Shown one piece after another: positions 62,449 to 64,000 of a DNA stretch of 64,000 bases. The first letter of the stretch is position 1. Each line of letters opens with the position of its first letter. The notes under the pieces were generated by a model. It was not told the origin of the DNA. It saw nothing but the letters and a program-made list of their open reading frames with translations, and searched no databases. The translations under genes and the position numbers were made by a program. Source of the stretch: Streptomyces chartreusis NRRL 3882 (lineage in GTDB: Bacteria; Actinomycetota; Actinomycetes; Streptomycetales; Streptomycetaceae); NCBI RefSeq assembly GCF_900236475.1, contig NZ_LT963352.1, positions 8,651,001 through 8,715,000 of the forward strand, read 5' to 3'.

Positions 62449-64000
62449 TCAGGGAGCGTCCGGCTGCGTGCGCGTGATGCGGAGGAGCGCCGCGGAGGGC
62501 GCGGTGGGCAGGGTCACGGTGAGGTCGGCGGTGTCCGGGTTCCAGACGGCAGCGGCCTGACGTGCGGCGGGGTACAGCACCTCGGCACGGGCTGCGCCGC
62601 CGTCCGCCCGTTCGGACAGCCGGAAGGTGGTGGTGGCCGCACCGCCCGGGCGGCGCCAGACGGTGAGGTAGGTGGTGGCGGGGGTGTGCAGGGCCAGGGC
62701 GATCCAGGGGTCGTCCCAGCCAGGAAGGCCGAGTGGCCAGGACGGCACGGCCTCCGCCAGGTCGGCGCGGATGGTCTTGTATGCGGCGACCGCCTCGTGG
62801 ACCAGGGCGCGGGCCTCGGGCTCCAGTTCCGGCAGGAGGCCGGAGAGGTGGATGCGGCCGAGCAGGGCGTTCGCCATGGTGAAGGCGACCTCGTCGAGGG
62901 AGTCCTCCGGCTGCGGATAGGCCCACACGGCGCCTTGCTCGGGGGTGACGGCGGTGGGTGCGGATGCCGCGATGGGCGCGTAGAGCTGCAGATTCTGCTG
63001 GTCGCTGGTGGACTGCAGTTGCAGCCGCGACAGCAGGGCGTGGTCCCAGCGCATGCCGCCCGAGGCGCAGTTCTCCACGACCAGGTGCGGATAGCGGTCC
63101 AGGACGCCGTCGAGCCAGTCCAGGTGCGCCCGGTTGTGGCCGAGCAGGCCGGCGCCCGGGGTCTCGCCGGGGTCGGCGCTGGTGCCGGAGCCGGGGTCGA
63201 TGTTGTGGTCGAGCTTGAGGTAGCCGACGCCCCACTCGCCGACCAGGCGGTCCACGACCTGGTCCAGGTGGGCGCGGGCGGCCGGGTGGCGCAGGTCCAG
63301 GTGGTGCCGGCCGACCTCCGTGAGGCGGACGCCGTCGCGGCGGAAGAACGCCTCGTCGGGCAGGGACTTGGCCATCGGGCTGTGGACGCCGATGACTTCC
63401 GGCTCCAGCCACAGGCCGGGCACCATGCCGCGTTCGCGGATACGGTCCAGTACCTGGTGGATCCCCTTCTCGCCGGGGAAACGTGAGGCGGACGGCTCCC
63501 AGGCGCCGACGCTGGTCCACCAGCCGCCGTCATCGTCGTCGTACCAGCCCGCGTCGATGACGAAGTACTCGGCGCCGGCCTCGGCCGCCGCGTCGATCAG
63601 GGGCAGCAGCTTGTCGGTGGTCGGGTCGCCCATCAGGCAGTTCATGTAGTCGTTGAAGATGACGGGCAGGCGTTGGTGGTCGGCGTGCGGGCGGCGGTGG
63701 GCGCGTCGGTAGCGGGTCAGTGCGGCGAACGCGGCGTCGGGGCCGCCGTCGGCGCTGAAGGACAGGGCCACGGGTACGGTGCGGAAGGCGGCGCCGGGTT
63801 CCAGGGGCTGCCGCCAGCCGTGGTGGGTGTCGGTGGGACCGAACAGCGCCACGTAGGCCGCCCGGTCGTGCTCCTGGCACTCCCAGCGCCAGCCCCCGCC
63901 GTTGTGCTCGATCTGCCATACCCAGGTGCGGCCGGTGCGCCGGTCCGTCAGGCCACCCATGGGCAGGTGTCCGCAGCTGGACCAAGTGCCCTGTCCGGTC
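62449..64000 (-). CDS. Cytoplasmic GH36 alpha-galactosidase (5' end outside window)
   Basis: The frame is open to the right edge of the window (the ATG at 63960 is internal, since upstream codons to 64000 read on without a stop and without a ribosome site). About 517 residues are visible. The GH36 barrel: PVIFNDYMNCLMGDPTTDKL, FVIDAGWYDDDDGGWWTSVG, GLWLEPEVIG, VGYLKLDHNIDPGSG (nucleophile Asp) and VENCASGGMRWDHALLSRLQ (acid/base Asp). C-terminal beta domain follows. It removes alpha-1,6-galactose from imported oligosaccharides. Same operon as the downstream GH43. Confidence 0.93.
   Translation of the reverse strand, partial: TGQGTWSSCGHLPMGGLTDRRTGRTWVWQIEHNGGGWRWECQEHDRAAYVALFGPTDTHHGWRQPLEPGAAFRTVPVALSFSADGGPDAAFAALTRYRRAHRRPHADHQRLPVIFNDYMNCLMGDPTTDKLLPLIDAAAEAGAEYFVIDAGWYDDDDGGWWTSVGAWEPSASRFPGEKGIHQVLDRIRERGMVPGLWLEPEVIGVHSPMAKSLPDEAFFRRDGVRLTEVGRHHLDLRHPAARAHLDQVVDRLVGEWGVGYLKLDHNIDPGSGTSADPGETPGAGLLGHNRAHLDWLDGVLDRYPHLVVENCASGGMRWDHALLSRLQLQSTSDQQNLQLYAPIAASAPTAVTPEQGAVWAYPQPEDSLDEVAFTMANALLGRIHLSGLLPELEPEARALVHEAVAAYKTIRADLAEAVPSWPLGLPGWDDPWIALALHTPATTYLTVWRRPGGAATTTFRLSERADGGAARAEVLYPAARQAAAVWNPDTADLTVTLPTAPSAALLRITRTQPDAP

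Noticed and set aside
60896..63520. 874-aa open frame on the minus strand
   Set aside because: The true GH43 begins at GTG 62407. The preceding 371 residues are an out-of-frame reading of the GH36 gene.
1..64000. tRNA, rRNA or riboswitch genes
   Set aside because: No cloverleaf with a T-loop GGTTCGAATCC-type motif, no rRNA sequence and no recognisable riboswitch consensus were found by eye.

Overview
The window is very GC-rich actinobacterial chromosome and almost certainly comes from a Streptomyces. The reasons are strong third-position GC, frequent GTG starts, 4-base ATGA/GTGA overlaps, a spore-associated SapA-like protein, several SpoIIE phosphatases fused to anti-sigma-type kinase domains, a HAIR-type heat-shock operator and a large set of secreted plant-polysaccharide hydrolases. 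About 60 intact genes, six broken or remnant genes and a set of hairpins and operators can be supported.

Region 1 (1-5.9 kb): the tail of an alpha/beta hydrolase, a decayed phosphotransferase, a small membrane protein, a methyltransferase, then a leftward accessory chaperone operon (J-domain-like protein, dnaK, grpE, DUF2267) behind a HAIR-like HspR operator. Region 2 (6-10.2 kb): a secreted TAP-type peptidase, tail-to-tail with a two-gene cassette of an 83-aa Cys-rich peptide and an ATP-grasp ligase. This is the best candidate here for an undescribed RiPP pathway. Divergent from it is a HAD-GNAT pair. Region 3 (10.2-16.5 kb): secreted and stress-type genes (EEP phosphatase, glycosidase pseudogene, SapA-like protein, YeaQ/GlsB membrane protein, hemerythrin, small membrane peptide with DUF6766, terpene-cyclase-fold protein).

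Region 4 (16.8-30 kb): a SpoIIE phosphatase, a stand-alone type III polyketide synthase, a surface protein, a small secreted protein, an FMN-binding protein, RidA with a divergent WYL regulator, a doubly frameshifted TPR gene, an MFS exporter, IS630 and LysR remnants, a sirtuin and a MarR regulator. Region 5 (30-46.5 kb): an MFS transporter with an unusual C-terminal tail of three carboxypeptidase-regulatory-like repeats, an isochorismatase-fold protein without its catalytic Cys, envelope genes (LCP ligase, GT51 transglycosylase, lipoproteins), a YncE/phosphoesterase protein, an ABC exporter, and an AraC regulator divergent from a PhyH dioxygenase pair. A second SpoIIE phosphatase follows at 46.5-49 kb.

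Region 6 (49.4-64 kb) is a polysaccharide-degradation locus: GH6, GH10-GH62 fusion and GH43 leftward; GH27-CBM13, GH43-CBM6 and CE1-CBM2 rightward; then GH5, cytoplasmic GH43 and GH36 leftward to the window edge. A 409-base, relatively AT-rich divergent promoter region (54128-54539) has two back-to-back promoters with matching -35 elements and two CGAAA/TTTCG-type palindromes like those described for Streptomyces xylanase genes. A double CebR-like palindrome lies before the GH6 gene. Together these point to cellobiose- and xylan-responsive control of extracellular attack on arabinoxylan, galactoglucans and cellulose, followed by intracellular trimming of imported oligosaccharides.
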